IMG/VR virus record: IMGVR_UViG_3300032242_002177
Span: 1-26,685 of that record
DNA: 26,685 nucleotides
Reading direction: 5' to 3' (one strand)
Source: a virus
Below are positions 1 through 7,234 of the stretch, piece by piece. The notes beneath the pieces are model-generated. The model ran no database searches and was not told the origin of the DNA. It saw nothing but the letters and a program-made list of their open reading frames with translations. The translations under genes and the position numbers were made by a program. Every line of letters begins with the position of its first letter. The stretch's first letter is position 1.

Positions 1-698
1 CACCATCTGATGCAGGATCAGCTATTGGTGCTGTTGTACATTATTTAGTTAAAGAAAGAAAAATAAAAAGCAAAATAACTAAGAACCCCTTTTTAGGTCC
101 TATGTTTGATGTACATAAAATACGTCATGCAATTGGAAAGCAAAAATATAAAACATTTGAAAATGAACATAAGCTTAGAAGTTATATAGCACAAAAATTG
201 TATGAAGGTAAAGTAGTTGGTTGGTTCCAAGGACATATTGAATTTGGTGCAAGAGCTTTAGGTAATAGATCAATCTTAGCTAACCCAACTTTTCCTGATA
301 TGAAAGATAAAATTAATAAAGTAATCAAAAAAAGAGAAGGGTTTAGACCATTTGCTCCTATGGTAATAGTTGAAAAACAACATGATTATTTTGAAATGAT
401 TGATGATATACCATATATGAATCAAGTTGTAAAAGTAAAAGATAAGTACAAAGATAAATTACCCGCAGTTACACATGTTGATGGAACGGCAAGAGTGCAA
501 ACAGTTTATAAACATACACCAACTCATGATTTACTAAGAGAGTTCGAAAAATTAAGTGGATACCCGATATTACTGAACACATCGTTTAATGTAAAAGATA
601 AAACAATGGTACTTACACCAAAAGATGCTATTGATACTTTCTATGATACTGAAATAGATATTTTAGTAATGGGTAATTATGTTATGTATAAAAATTAA
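1..698 (+). CDS. Carbamoyltransferase, C-terminal part (5' end outside window)
   Basis: This is the C-terminal part of a NodU/CmcH-type O-carbamoyltransferase, a family that moves a carbamoyl group from carbamoyl phosphate to a sugar or other hydroxyl acceptor. The frame is open from the left edge (first full codon at 3) with no start, so the gene is cut by the window. The first codons read PSDAGSAIGA, a conserved stretch of this family. They are followed by GARALGNRSILANP and a GFRPFAPMV block, both typical of the Carbam_trans_C domain, and by SFNVKDKTMV near the end. About 231 residues are visible of a family that is usually 550-600 long. The gene leads into a run of sugar-modification genes, so a glycan acceptor is likely. 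The acceptor itself cannot be read from the sequence. Confidence 0.9.
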   Translation, partial: PSDAGSAIGAVVHYLVKERKIKSKITKNPFLGPMFDVHKIRHAIGKQKYKTFENEHKLRSYIAQKLYEGKVVGWFQGHIEFGARALGNRSILANPTFPDMKDKINKVIKKREGFRPFAPMVIVEKQHDYFEMIDDIPYMNQVVKVKDKYKDKLPAVTHVDGTARVQTVYKHTPTHDLLREFEKLSGYPILLNTSFNVKDKTMVLTPKDAIDTFYDTEIDILVMGNYVMYKN

Positions 699-701
699 AA
701 T

Positions 702-818
702 ATGAAAAAATTAATCAATTTAGTAAAAAAATATTTTGCTGAAAAAAAAAGAAAAAAAGAATTTAAGAAAAAATTAGAGGAATTACGTAAAAGAGATCCA
801 TTTATTTATAATCATTAA
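702..818 (+). CDS. Small basic protein following the carbamoyltransferase (38 aa)
   Basis: A 38-codon frame starts 3 bases after the carbamoyltransferase stop and ends 1 base before the next ATG, which is the spacing of a translated operon gene. The protein has a short amphipathic start (MKKLINLVKKYF), a very Lys/Glu/Arg-rich helical middle and the ending RKRDPFIYNH. Small proteins are known next to carbamoyltransferases in bacterial sugar clusters (SxtJ, DUF5989). The FIY near the C-terminus recalls DUF5989, but that match is from memory and the transmembrane segment of DUF5989 is missing. It could bind membrane or nucleic acid through its basic helix. The gene call rests on spacing and composition, and the function is unknown. 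Confidence 0.6.
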   Translation: MKKLINLVKKYFAEKKRKKEFKKKLEELRKRDPFIYNH

Positions 819-819
819 T

Positions 820-2496
820 ATGGAATTAAATTTATGTATATGTTTATTAGCTTTTGATTGTTTATATAAAATTGAAGGTAACGAAAGATTTGTAAAAAAT
901 GAATTTTACACTAATTCTGCTAAAAAAATTATTTTAGATTTGAAAAATCATAATATAAAAAATATTATGATAATGACAAACAAACCAGAAAAATTTAAAA
1001 GTTTAGGTGTTGAAATCATTGAATATCAACCAACCCAATATTCATTTGCCGATAAACTTACTGTTTGTTATGAAGCTTTGAAAAAATACAACACTATAAT
1101 TTATATGGATTCAGATTGTGTTATGGATTACGAAAAACTTAAAAATTTAAATATCGATGACGGCGTTACAATAATAGAAAATTGGGGGAGCGGTGATAGT
1201 ATAGTTAAACATTTTCATAATTTTAAAAATAAAATAATAACAAATTATTTTGATAATCTTATAAATTATTGTACAGAAAATAATTTAAATTATAATAATG
1301 CTGAATTAATTGATGAAAAATTAATAGCGATAAAAAAAACAGATAAAATTGAAGATTTTTTTAAAATTTATTTTCAATTGAAACCAATAATAGAAAAAAA
1401 TGATTATCTTTTTAAAAACCATCCAATTGGTCGAGGCGAAGGATTTGCATTAGGTATTGCAATAATTAATTCAGGAATAAAATATAACGGTATTTCACAA
1501 AAACTTATGGAAATGGGATTAGTACATACTTCATATGAGGATCATATTAAAAATAATTTAAAAGTAATTTTTGTTAATTGGACAAAACCATTCTTTTTTA
1601 AACAAGACGCTCAAGGATATAATAAACTTAAAATGTTTGATTTACCTAATGACGAATATGATGTTGTTGATTATGAGTTACTTATACAGGAAATTGCGGT
1701 TAGACGTGCAAAAAAACATATTGGTAAAACTAAACTATATACGGATTTAGTTGGGTACAATTTCTATAAGAAAAAAAACATGTTAGACTTATGGGATGAG
1801 ATTGATGTTGATGTATTGGAAGGTTTTAATCAAAATTATTCTCATGTTAATCCGGGTAGATTTTGGACTACCGGTAAATCAATAGTTATGGGACAAGAAC
1901 CCGTACCTTATTTGTTTTTAGATTTAGATTTTATTGTTAGAGGTGATTTACCCAAATGGTTATGGGATTATGATTTAGTACACACACAATGGGAAATACA
2001 AAGAGGTGAATTTTTTGTGTTCAAACAACAAGTTGATGATATTGGAGGAATTGAAGATTTTGAACAGAATATGATGGTCCCAAACACGTCATTTATTTTT
2101 ATGAATGATGTAAAGATAAGGGATGAATATTTGAAGAAACATTTAGATATAATATCAAGGAATTATGATTATATACCAGAATGGCTGTGGTTAATTGCGG
2201 ACCAAGGGATATTGGGTTATACTCTTAGAAAATTTAATTCAAAAGTAGAAACGATTGAAAATAGATTATATCTATCATATCCTGAATTACCAGTGGGAAA
2301 ATCTGAAGTCGGTAAAGGACTGTTTTGGGTAAAAGACCCAAATAGAGCGGATCATATTGAAAATTTAAATTATGAGCACATTTGGTTTGATAAACACGCA
2401 TTTAAAACTAATGATGAGTATCGAAAAATTAGAATGGAAGAATTAAATAAAGAGTTAAAAGAATTAAATAAAAATTCTACCCCCAAATTTATATAG
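820..2496 (+). CDS. Two-part glycosyltransferase-like protein (GT-A folds)
   Basis: The 558-residue protein appears to hold two GT-A-like units. The N-terminal part (about 1-230) contains a strand ending in D97-S-D99, the DXD motif that binds nucleotide-sugar through a metal ion. The C-terminal part (about 285-530) contains a second hydrophobic strand ending in D368-L-D370-F, followed by a segment rich in Trp (PKWLWDYDLVHTQW, EWLWLIADQG). The C-terminal half resembles uncharacterised glycosyltransferase-like families such as DUF6734, by pattern only. Donor and acceptor are unknown. The gene starts 1 base after the preceding small gene and is followed by an AT-rich gap of about 110 bases with a promoter-like element, so it probably ends its operon. 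Confidence 0.65.
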   Translation: MELNLCICLLAFDCLYKIEGNERFVKNEFYTNSAKKIILDLKNHNIKNIMIMTNKPEKFKSLGVEIIEYQPTQYSFADKLTVCYEALKKYNTIIYMDSDCVMDYEKLKNLNIDDGVTIIENWGSGDSIVKHFHNFKNKIITNYFDNLINYCTENNLNYNNAELIDEKLIAIKKTDKIEDFFKIYFQLKPIIEKNDYLFKNHPIGRGEGFALGIAIINSGIKYNGISQKLMEMGLVHTSYEDHIKNNLKVIFVNWTKPFFFKQDAQGYNKLKMFDLPNDEYDVVDYELLIQEIAVRRAKKHIGKTKLYTDLVGYNFYKKKNMLDLWDEIDVDVLEGFNQNYSHVNPGRFWTTGKSIVMGQEPVPYLFLDLDFIVRGDLPKWLWDYDLVHTQWEIQRGEFFVFKQQVDDIGGIEDFEQNMMVPNTSFIFMNDVKIRDEYLKKHLDIISRNYDYIPEWLWLIADQGILGYTLRKFNSKVETIENRLYLSYPELPVGKSEVGKGLFWVKDPNRADHIENLNYEHIWFDKHAFKTNDEYRKIRMEELNKELKELNKNSTPKFI

Positions 2497-2574
2497 TAAT
2501 TTTTACAAAATAAAATTGCAAGAATTATGTAAAAGATATTTTTTTATATGATTAAAATCATGGTTTAAAATTTG

Positions 2575-2606
2575 TTTTTTTTAATTTTTTTTTGTATATT
2601 ATATCC
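2575..2606 (+). promoter_or_regulatory. T-tract plus TATATTAT promoter-like element
   Basis: The 110-base gap after the glycosyltransferase holds a T-run (2575-2582), AATT, another T-run, and TATATTAT at 2595-2602, just 4 bases before the ATG at 2607. The same order occurs before the genes at 11888 and 20554, with AATT 11-12 bases upstream of TATATTAT in all three. If TATATTAT is a -10 element, transcripts would begin at or next to the start codon. The reading as a promoter is inference; the shared architecture is visible. Confidence 0.5.
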
Positions 2607-3041
2607 ATGATATATTGGTTAACGGGCCAGCCTGGTGCTGGTAAAACAACATTAGCATCTTGGATACAAGCTACTTTTCCTAATAAATCTATGATAGTAG
2701 ATGGTGATGATATTCGTGAAATATTTGTTAATAAAGACTATAGTGAAGATGGAAGACGTAAGAATATTGAAAAGGCACAAATATTGGCTAAATTTTTACA
2801 TCATAAGGGTTATACTGTTATAGTATCGTTAGTTTCACCATACCGCGATCAAAGAGAGCAATTTAAAATTGAAATGGGAAAGGATTTAATTGAAATTTAT
2901 GTTCATACTAAAAATATTAGGGGTAGGGAACAATTTCATGTAAATTATGAGGAACCCCAAACGTTATTTGTTGATTGTGATACTACCGATAGCAGTGAAT
3001 ATGTAACATTTTTAGAATTAAGAAGAAAATTAAAAATATAA
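2607..3041 (+). CDS. cysC: Adenylylsulfate (APS) kinase, short phage form
   Basis: APS kinase phosphorylates adenosine 5'-phosphosulfate to PAPS, the donor used by sulfotransferases. The P-loop is G7-QPGAGK13-TT, followed by the family signature DGDDIRE (D32-G-D-D-I-R37), then GRRKNIEKA and the SPYR block that binds APS. The protein has 144 residues against about 200 in bacterial enzymes. The lid region between the IYVHT strand and NYEEP is much shorter than usual. I chose the ATG at 2607 rather than the TTG at 2592, because the TTG lies inside the promoter-like element and 2607 puts the P-loop at the usual place. A PAPS-type sulfotransferase is encoded at 9221, so the two may act in sequence. 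No ATP sulfurylase gene is visible, so APS would have to come from the host. Confidence 0.85.
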   Translation: MIYWLTGQPGAGKTTLASWIQATFPNKSMIVDGDDIREIFVNKDYSEDGRRKNIEKAQILAKFLHHKGYTVIVSLVSPYRDQREQFKIEMGKDLIEIYVHTKNIRGREQFHVNYEEPQTLFVDCDTTDSSEYVTFLELRRKLKI

Positions 3042-3044
3042 TAT

Positions 3045-3407
3045 ATGAGTAAGAAGTACGCAATGTATGTGGGACGCTGGCAGAATTGGCACAAGGGCCA
3101 CGAGTGGCTTCTCAACCAACAATTAGACCAAGGTAAAAATGTTTGGGTAGCAATCAGAGACGTTGATCAGGATGAAAATAATCCAAAAAGTGCACGTGAA
3201 GTAATGATAAATTTAGCAAACGAACCTTTTTTTATTCAAAATTCAGATAAAATATTAATTTCAATTATTCCAGACATAGAAAGTATTAATTATGGTAGAG
3301 GAGTTGGATATGATGTAATATATCATGAGCCACCTGTTGATGTAGCTAAAATTAGCGGTACCGATATTAGAAAAGGAAATATTGATTCAAATGGAACGAA
3401 GATTTAA
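3045..3407 (+). CDS. Cytidylyltransferase-like nucleotidyltransferase
   Basis: This is a 120-residue nucleotidyltransferase of the HxGH superfamily, which joins a nucleoside monophosphate to a phosphorylated small molecule. The strand GRWQNWHKGHEW carries H16-K-G-H19, and the C-terminal ISGTDIRKG matches the second nucleotide-binding motif. A central INYGRGVGYDV block is also seen in related phage enzymes. The substrate cannot be named: the superfamily includes NMN adenylyltransferases, glycerol-3-phosphate cytidylyltransferases and pantetheine-phosphate adenylyltransferases. It starts 3 bases after the APS kinase. The first 60 bases are clearly richer in GC than the rest of the gene, which may mark a junction. 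A second open frame overlaps its last 22 bases and runs on to the next gene, so the 3' end may be altered. Confidence 0.75.
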   Translation: MSKKYAMYVGRWQNWHKGHEWLLNQQLDQGKNVWVAIRDVDQDENNPKSAREVMINLANEPFFIQNSDKILISIIPDIESINYGRGVGYDVIYHEPPVDVAKISGTDIRKGNIDSNGTKI

Positions 3408-3523
3408 TTGAGCTTAGTAAAATTTTAAATATTAAAATAACTTATTATGAAGATATTTTTGACAAAGATTCAAATGAAAGATATAGAAAATTTATACCAA
3501 TACAAGAAAATAAAATAATATGA
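3386..3523 (+). pseudogene. Orphan coding segment without a start (gene remnant or frameshifted tail)
   Basis: In the -1 frame relative to the nucleotidyltransferase, 45 codons are open after a TGA at 3383-3385. They encode a plausible globular tail containing ELSKILNIKITYYEDIFDK and RYRKFIPIQENKII. Their TGA overlaps the ATG of the next gene as ATGA, exactly the junction expected of a functional operon gene. There is no ATG, GTG or TTG in the segment. It could be the C-terminus of a longer nucleotidyltransferase reached by a one-base frameshift in 3386-3404, or the remains of a gene that lost its 5' part, or an assembly indel. No classic X-XXY-YYZ slippery heptamer is visible in the overlap. 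Confidence 0.5.
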
Positions 3524-3729
3524 TTGTACAAAGAAAAAGACATGTTGCTAAAACTATCTCATATCGTATCATAAGCACTTTAATTGGTTTTTTATTGATG
3601 TGGTGGATAAGCGACTCAATTAAAATAGGTACGGCATTTGGGGTTGCGGAATTGGTGTACAAACCTATTCAATATTATATTCATGAAAGAATATGGTATA
3701 AATGGATCAAATATGGTTTAAAAAAATAA
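3520..3729 (+). CDS. DUF2061 small membrane protein
   Basis: This 69-residue protein matches the DUF2061 family, with VAKTISYRIISTL at the N-terminus followed by a first membrane segment (about residues 15-33, ending LLMWWIS). A second hydrophobic segment lies around 36-55, and YKPIQYYIHERIWYKW is the typical DUF2061 ending. The basic N-terminus suggests it faces the cytoplasm. DUF2061 genes are often found beside sulfate-assimilation genes in bacteria, and here the gene follows an APS kinase two genes upstream, so a role linked to sulfate or PAPS handling is plausible. The biochemical role of the family is not established. The start overlaps the stop of the preceding fragment by ATGA. Confidence 0.85.
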   Translation: MIVQRKRHVAKTISYRIISTLIGFLLMWWISDSIKIGTAFGVAELVYKPIQYYIHERIWYKWIKYGLKK

Positions 3730-3730
3730 A

Positions 3731-4384
3731 ATGTTAATTGAAACACAAATATTTGAAAACATTCTTACAGTTGATGAACAGAATATTCTACTGGAATTTA
3801 TGGTGCATAATTACAAAAATTGGACATTTATACCATACGTTTCTTTGTCTGTGAATGATAAACCTAATTTAGGACAGGTTGAATTTCCGGCATATACAAT
3901 CGACGTAAATAAAAAAAATTTTATAAATTATAATAATATATTTACTATTTTAAAAAAAATAGAAATAAATGTATCTAAAAATGTTGATTTAAAATTTTTA
4001 CAAAATTATCGATATAAATTAAATTGCCAGCCACCAATAGATATATACACCACAAATGACTTATATAAAAATATACATTATGATAGTCATAATAAACATG
4101 TGGTTATGATTTATTACGCAAATGATTGCGATGGAGACACTTTACTTTTTAAAAACAAAAGAGGTTGGGATATCATATCAAATAATAAAACAAAAAAAGA
4201 AGTACAAAATGGTATATTTGATAATATTGAATTAATACAATCAATTACACCAAAAAAGGGTAGGGTTGTTATTTTTGATGGTGCATTATTACATTCTGCT
4301 GGTTGGTCTAATACAAAAAACAGATATGCTGTAAATTTTAACATTATATTAGATGACAATAACAAAAAAATAAATTTAATATAA
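3731..4384 (+). CDS. 2OG-Fe(II) oxygenase 1
   Basis: This is a 217-residue double-stranded beta-helix oxygenase that uses 2-oxoglutarate, O2 and Fe(II), probably to hydroxylate a protein side chain or small molecule. The Fe ligands appear as H116-Y-D118 and H188, with R198 as the 2-oxoglutarate anchor in the NRYAVNFN strand. The N-terminus (FENILTVDEQNILLEF) is the usual lead-in of prolyl-hydroxylase-like proteins. An insert of about 30 residues rich in Lys and Asn lies between the HxD and the distal His. It begins 1 base after the DUF2061 stop and is the first of six such genes in a row. It ends in INLI, the loosest case of the shared Ile/Leu ending. The substrate is unknown. Confidence 0.85.
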   Translation: MLIETQIFENILTVDEQNILLEFMVHNYKNWTFIPYVSLSVNDKPNLGQVEFPAYTIDVNKKNFINYNNIFTILKKIEINVSKNVDLKFLQNYRYKLNCQPPIDIYTTNDLYKNIHYDSHNKHVVMIYYANDCDGDTLLFKNKRGWDIISNNKTKKEVQNGIFDNIELIQSITPKKGRVVIFDGALLHSAGWSNTKNRYAVNFNIILDDNNKKINLI

Positions 4385-4387
4385 AAT

Positions 4388-4921
4388 ATGAACGAATTTA
4401 TTCCTAATATATTAACAAAAGAAGAGTGTAAAAATTTGGTAGAACAATTTGATATTGAAAAATTAAATATGATATCTGCCGATGCTAAATGGTTAACTGG
4501 AAATTCATTTGGATACGGAAGTAAAAATTTACATTTTAATAAGTATATGGATATTTTGAAACCAAGAATGTTAGAATATTATCACGAGGATACAACTTTA
4601 CAAAATGTCAATACGTATGTTAGAGAATATTTTAACAATTCGTTTTTAAATAAACATATCGATAGAACAGACATAGGTATAACTCTTACAATATGTTTAG
4701 AATTAAATATAAAAAATAAATGGCCAATTTGTGCCGAAATAGAAGGTGAAGATAAATGTTTTGATTTAAATGTGGGGGACGCTTTATTAATGACAACAGC
4801 ATATAAAACACCACATTGGAGGGATGTATTAAAATGTAAAGAAGATGAAAGAGTTGTGCAACTTTTTATACATTGGAAAGAAACGGAATATAAAAGTAAA
4901 AAAACAAAAACAATATTATAA
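4388..4921 (+). CDS. 2OG-Fe(II) oxygenase 2
   Basis: A 177-residue oxygenase with H90-I-D92, H143 and R155 as the likely iron and 2-oxoglutarate residues. The motif contexts are LNKHIDRTD, TPHWRDVL and DERVVQLFIHW. The N-terminus MNEFIPNILTKEECKNLVEQF is typical of the family. It lacks the GG(D/E)F turn seen in its neighbours at 5464, 5982 and 6539 and has CAEIEGEDKC there. Together with the low visible identity between copies, this argues against a recent duplication. It is spaced 3 bases from the previous gene and 1 base from the next. The last residues are KTIL, encoded by the same codons as at the end of the gene at 5464. Confidence 0.8.
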   Translation: MNEFIPNILTKEECKNLVEQFDIEKLNMISADAKWLTGNSFGYGSKNLHFNKYMDILKPRMLEYYHEDTTLQNVNTYVREYFNNSFLNKHIDRTDIGITLTICLELNIKNKWPICAEIEGEDKCFDLNVGDALLMTTAYKTPHWRDVLKCKEDERVVQLFIHWKETEYKSKKTKTIL

Positions 4922-4922
4922 A

Positions 4923-5462
4923 ATGGTAACAAAATATAACAATATTTTATCAAATGAATTATATGCAGAAGTGGTTGAATATGTTAATAATTTAATAAAA
5001 GACAAGCCGATGAAATTTACAATGTCTAATTTATTATGGGACGATAGACTAAAAGGAAATAGCGTGCCAATATCAAGATATGATTTCAATACGGGTGATA
5101 GTGAAATTGCAAAAAAATTAAAAAAAGAAATTGAAGATAAAATCCCATATTTTGTAGAAAATTTTTGCTTACATCTATGGCCAAATTTGAGTTACATTAC
5201 TTGGCATAATGATAAACATGTAAAAGCGGCATTATCATTATATTTAAATGAAAATTGGGATGATAATTGGGGTGGATTTTTAATGTATGAAGATAGCACT
5301 GAAAATGAAATTAAGGCCATAAAACCCACAAAAAATATGGGTGTTCTACAAGAAGGTGGTGTTAATCACTCGGTAACAACTATAAATATTGGTGCCGATA
5401 TGAGAATAAGTTTACAATTTTTTTTAAGAGAAAAGGTAAAAAAATCAAATACAATTATATGA
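4923..5462 (+). CDS. 2OG-Fe(II) oxygenase 3
   Basis: A 179-residue oxygenase starting at the ATG at 4923, one base after the previous stop. An earlier in-frame ATG at 4845 lies inside the preceding gene and would add an unlikely Lys-rich leader, so it was not used. Likely ligands are H95-N-D97, H149 and R161, in the contexts ITWHNDKHVKAALSLYLN, GGVNHSVTTI and MRISLQFF. WGGFLMYED supplies the beta turn common in SM-20/PHD-like (2OG-FeII_Oxy) members. The protein stops with NTII before a TGA. The substrate is unknown; this sub-type occurs beside sugar genes in other phages and bacteria. Confidence 0.82.
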   Translation: MVTKYNNILSNELYAEVVEYVNNLIKDKPMKFTMSNLLWDDRLKGNSVPISRYDFNTGDSEIAKKLKKEIEDKIPYFVENFCLHLWPNLSYITWHNDKHVKAALSLYLNENWDDNWGGFLMYEDSTENEIKAIKPTKNMGVLQEGGVNHSVTTINIGADMRISLQFFLREKVKKSNTII

Positions 5463-5463
5463 T

Positions 5464-5982
5464 ATGGAAAAAATTAAACGACACAAAATAGAAATATCGG
5501 ATATTAATTTTATTAAAGAAAATTATTTAAAATATGGTGAAATTAAAACAAATAAACCTATTAATAAAAAATTAGATAAAAACAATTACAATACTGAAAT
5601 ATTCAATTCAAATTTTGAAACTTTTTTTTGTGATCAAAATAACATAGAATTAAATAAAATTATTTCAAAATATATTAAAATTGAAAATAACGAGTTTATT
5701 CATAGTATGCATCATAATAAATACAAACCAGGTAATTTTATTAAAAAACATACAGATGGAACAGGAATTGGTCAGTATAGAACATTTACAATATTATTAA
5801 ATGAAGAGTTTGAAGGTGGCGATTTTTATATTGACGATGTTAAAATACCAATAAATTATGGTGAGATGATTGAATTCGATGGTAGAAATTTGCACCACAC
5901 TACACCAATTATTTCTGGAGAAAGAGAAGTTTTTGTAATAATATTACATCCTCTTAAAAAAGAAGCAAAAACAATATTATAA
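5464..5982 (+). CDS. 2OG-Fe(II) oxygenase 4 (prolyl 4-hydroxylase-like)
   Basis: A 172-residue oxygenase with H96-T-D98, the EGGDFYI turn, H145 and R154. The spacing H-x2-P-x3-G-x-R (HTTPIISGER) is that of the prolyl 4-hydroxylase/PKHD group, so protein hydroxylation is a reasonable guess. The start is 1 base after the previous TGA. Its last base is the first base of the next ATG (TAATG), so the two genes are translationally coupled. It ends in KTIL with the same codons as the gene ending at 4921. Confidence 0.85.
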   Translation: MEKIKRHKIEISDINFIKENYLKYGEIKTNKPINKKLDKNNYNTEIFNSNFETFFCDQNNIELNKIISKYIKIENNEFIHSMHHNKYKPGNFIKKHTDGTGIGQYRTFTILLNEEFEGGDFYIDDVKIPINYGEMIEFDGRNLHHTTPIISGEREVFVIILHPLKKEAKTIL

Positions 5983-6530
5983 TGTACCATAAATTAATTA
6001 AAAATATTCTTACGGATAATGATTGTGATGAAATTATAGATTATAGTTTAAAAAATTATATTTTAAAAGATGTAATCACCACTAATTTAAAAACAGATTA
6101 TATTGATTATTCTTTTAATAAAAGAAAAGGTGTTAAATTTAAAGATAATAAATTTGTTGATTTAGAAAATAAAATTTTAACAATTGTAAATACGGAAAAA
6201 ATATTTTCTGGTGTTATTTATGATCAAATTCCTGATTTTTTATTTAATCAATATAAAGAAACTGATTTTTTAAATTACCATAACGATAGAGATGAAATTA
6301 TAAAAAATGCCGCCACTTTAACTGTAATTGTCCAGTTAAATGATAATTATGAAGGCGGGGAATTTTTTTATAAAATAGATGATATAGAATACGAAGTCCC
6401 AAAAATTAAAGGGAGTGTTTTTATATTTGATTCTTATATGCTCCATAAAGTATCACCAGTAAAATCTGGAATTAGGTACTCATTTAATACGTGGCCAACA
6501 TATAGTAAAATTAAAAATAAATTAATTTAA
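5982..6530 (+). CDS. 2OG-Fe(II) oxygenase 5 (prolyl 4-hydroxylase-like)
   Basis: A 182-residue oxygenase with H100-N-D102, the YEGGEFFY turn, H155 and R165 (HKVSPVKSGIR), matching the prolyl 4-hydroxylase-like pattern well. It has the family lead-in KLIKNILTDNDCDEIIDYS. The start shares a base with the previous stop. It ends NKLI. It is more similar in motif spacing to its two flanking copies than to the first three, so the six genes may fall into two subgroups; this is judged by eye, not from an alignment. Confidence 0.85.
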   Translation: MYHKLIKNILTDNDCDEIIDYSLKNYILKDVITTNLKTDYIDYSFNKRKGVKFKDNKFVDLENKILTIVNTEKIFSGVIYDQIPDFLFNQYKETDFLNYHNDRDEIIKNAATLTVIVQLNDNYEGGEFFYKIDDIEYEVPKIKGSVFIFDSYMLHKVSPVKSGIRYSFNTWPTYSKIKNKLI

Positions 6531-6538
6531 AAAATATC

Positions 6539-7114
6539 ATGTCATTTACTCACATTGAAATACCAAATTTTTTAACCAAAGAAGAATGTAAAATTTTATT
6601 AGAATTTTCATTAAAAAATTTAAAATTAGATACTGCAAGATATAGTCCAGAAGGTAAAATAGGAAATCTTAGAAAATCTAAAATACAATTTTATCCTTAT
6701 TATGATAAATTTCCGTTTCTTTTAAATAAAATAAATGGAATTGTTGAAGAACACATCAAAGTAAAAGGACATGACTTGGAGTACAAAAAAGAACAATTTC
6801 AATTTACACAGTATAATGTTGGTGATTATTTTGATTGGCATGGAGATAAGGAATATGGAACAAAAGACAAATTAATTTTAGGTAGATATTGTTCAGTAGT
6901 TTTACAATTAAATGATGAATATGAAGGGGGTGATTTGGAAGTTGAATTACCAAACGGAGATCATATTGTAGTTAAAAAAGATATTGGTAATTTAATCATA
7001 TTTTTATCCGAAATCAAACATAGAGTTACGTGCATAACTTCTGGTGTTAGGTACACATTAGTAAATTGGATAGGAACAAAACCAAAAGAAAACTATAAAA
7101 AGACATTATTATAA
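6539..7114 (+). CDS. 2OG-Fe(II) oxygenase 6 (PKHD-like)
   Basis: A 191-residue oxygenase with H101-G-D103, YEGGDLEVELPNGD, H161 and R171 (HRVTCITSGVR). The WHGDKEY and LQLNDEYEGGDL blocks are close to the PKHD-type hydroxylases of bacteria and marine phages. It starts 8 bases after the previous gene and ends KTLL. A gap of 120 bases follows, so this is the last gene of the oxygenase run. The acceptor is unknown; virion proteins or a peptide encoded nearby are candidates by position only. Confidence 0.87.
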   Translation: MSFTHIEIPNFLTKEECKILLEFSLKNLKLDTARYSPEGKIGNLRKSKIQFYPYYDKFPFLLNKINGIVEEHIKVKGHDLEYKKEQFQFTQYNVGDYFDWHGDKEYGTKDKLILGRYCSVVLQLNDEYEGGDLEVELPNGDHIVVKKDIGNLIIFLSEIKHRVTCITSGVRYTLVNWIGTKPKENYKKTLL

Positions 7115-7234
7115 ATAAGTTATATACATATATAGATATATAAAATTAACAAATTAAATGACGTATATTTCGTTATTTGTACTTTATAATAAAATAAAAA
7201 ATTGTATATTTATATCATACAGAAATATTAAATT
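7115..7234 (+). promoter_or_regulatory. AT-rich intergenic region with promoter-like TGTATATT
   Basis: The 120-base gap starts with an alternating AT stretch (7119-7142, with several TATATA words) able to fold on itself. Near its end TTGTATATTTATATC (7202-7216) closely resembles TTGTATATTATATCC before the gene at 2607. Here 18 bases separate it from the ATG, so a short leader is possible. I read it as a candidate promoter for the gene at 7235. No GC-rich terminator hairpin is visible. Confidence 0.35.

Noticed and set aside
4845-4922. In-frame upstream ATG extending the third oxygenase by 26 codons.
   Set aside because: It overlaps the previous gene deeply and adds a Lys-rich leader unlike the family; the ATG at 4923 fits the tight spacing of the operon.
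4114-4953. Two minus-strand open frames opposite the first two oxygenases.
   Set aside because: They lie wholly opposite genes with clear catalytic motifs and resemble no protein.
7110-7117. TATAAATA, the T4-type late promoter box, after the sixth oxygenase.
   Set aside because: In DNA this AT-rich the 8-mer is expected several times by chance, it overlaps a stop codon, and it is not repeated before other gene groups here.
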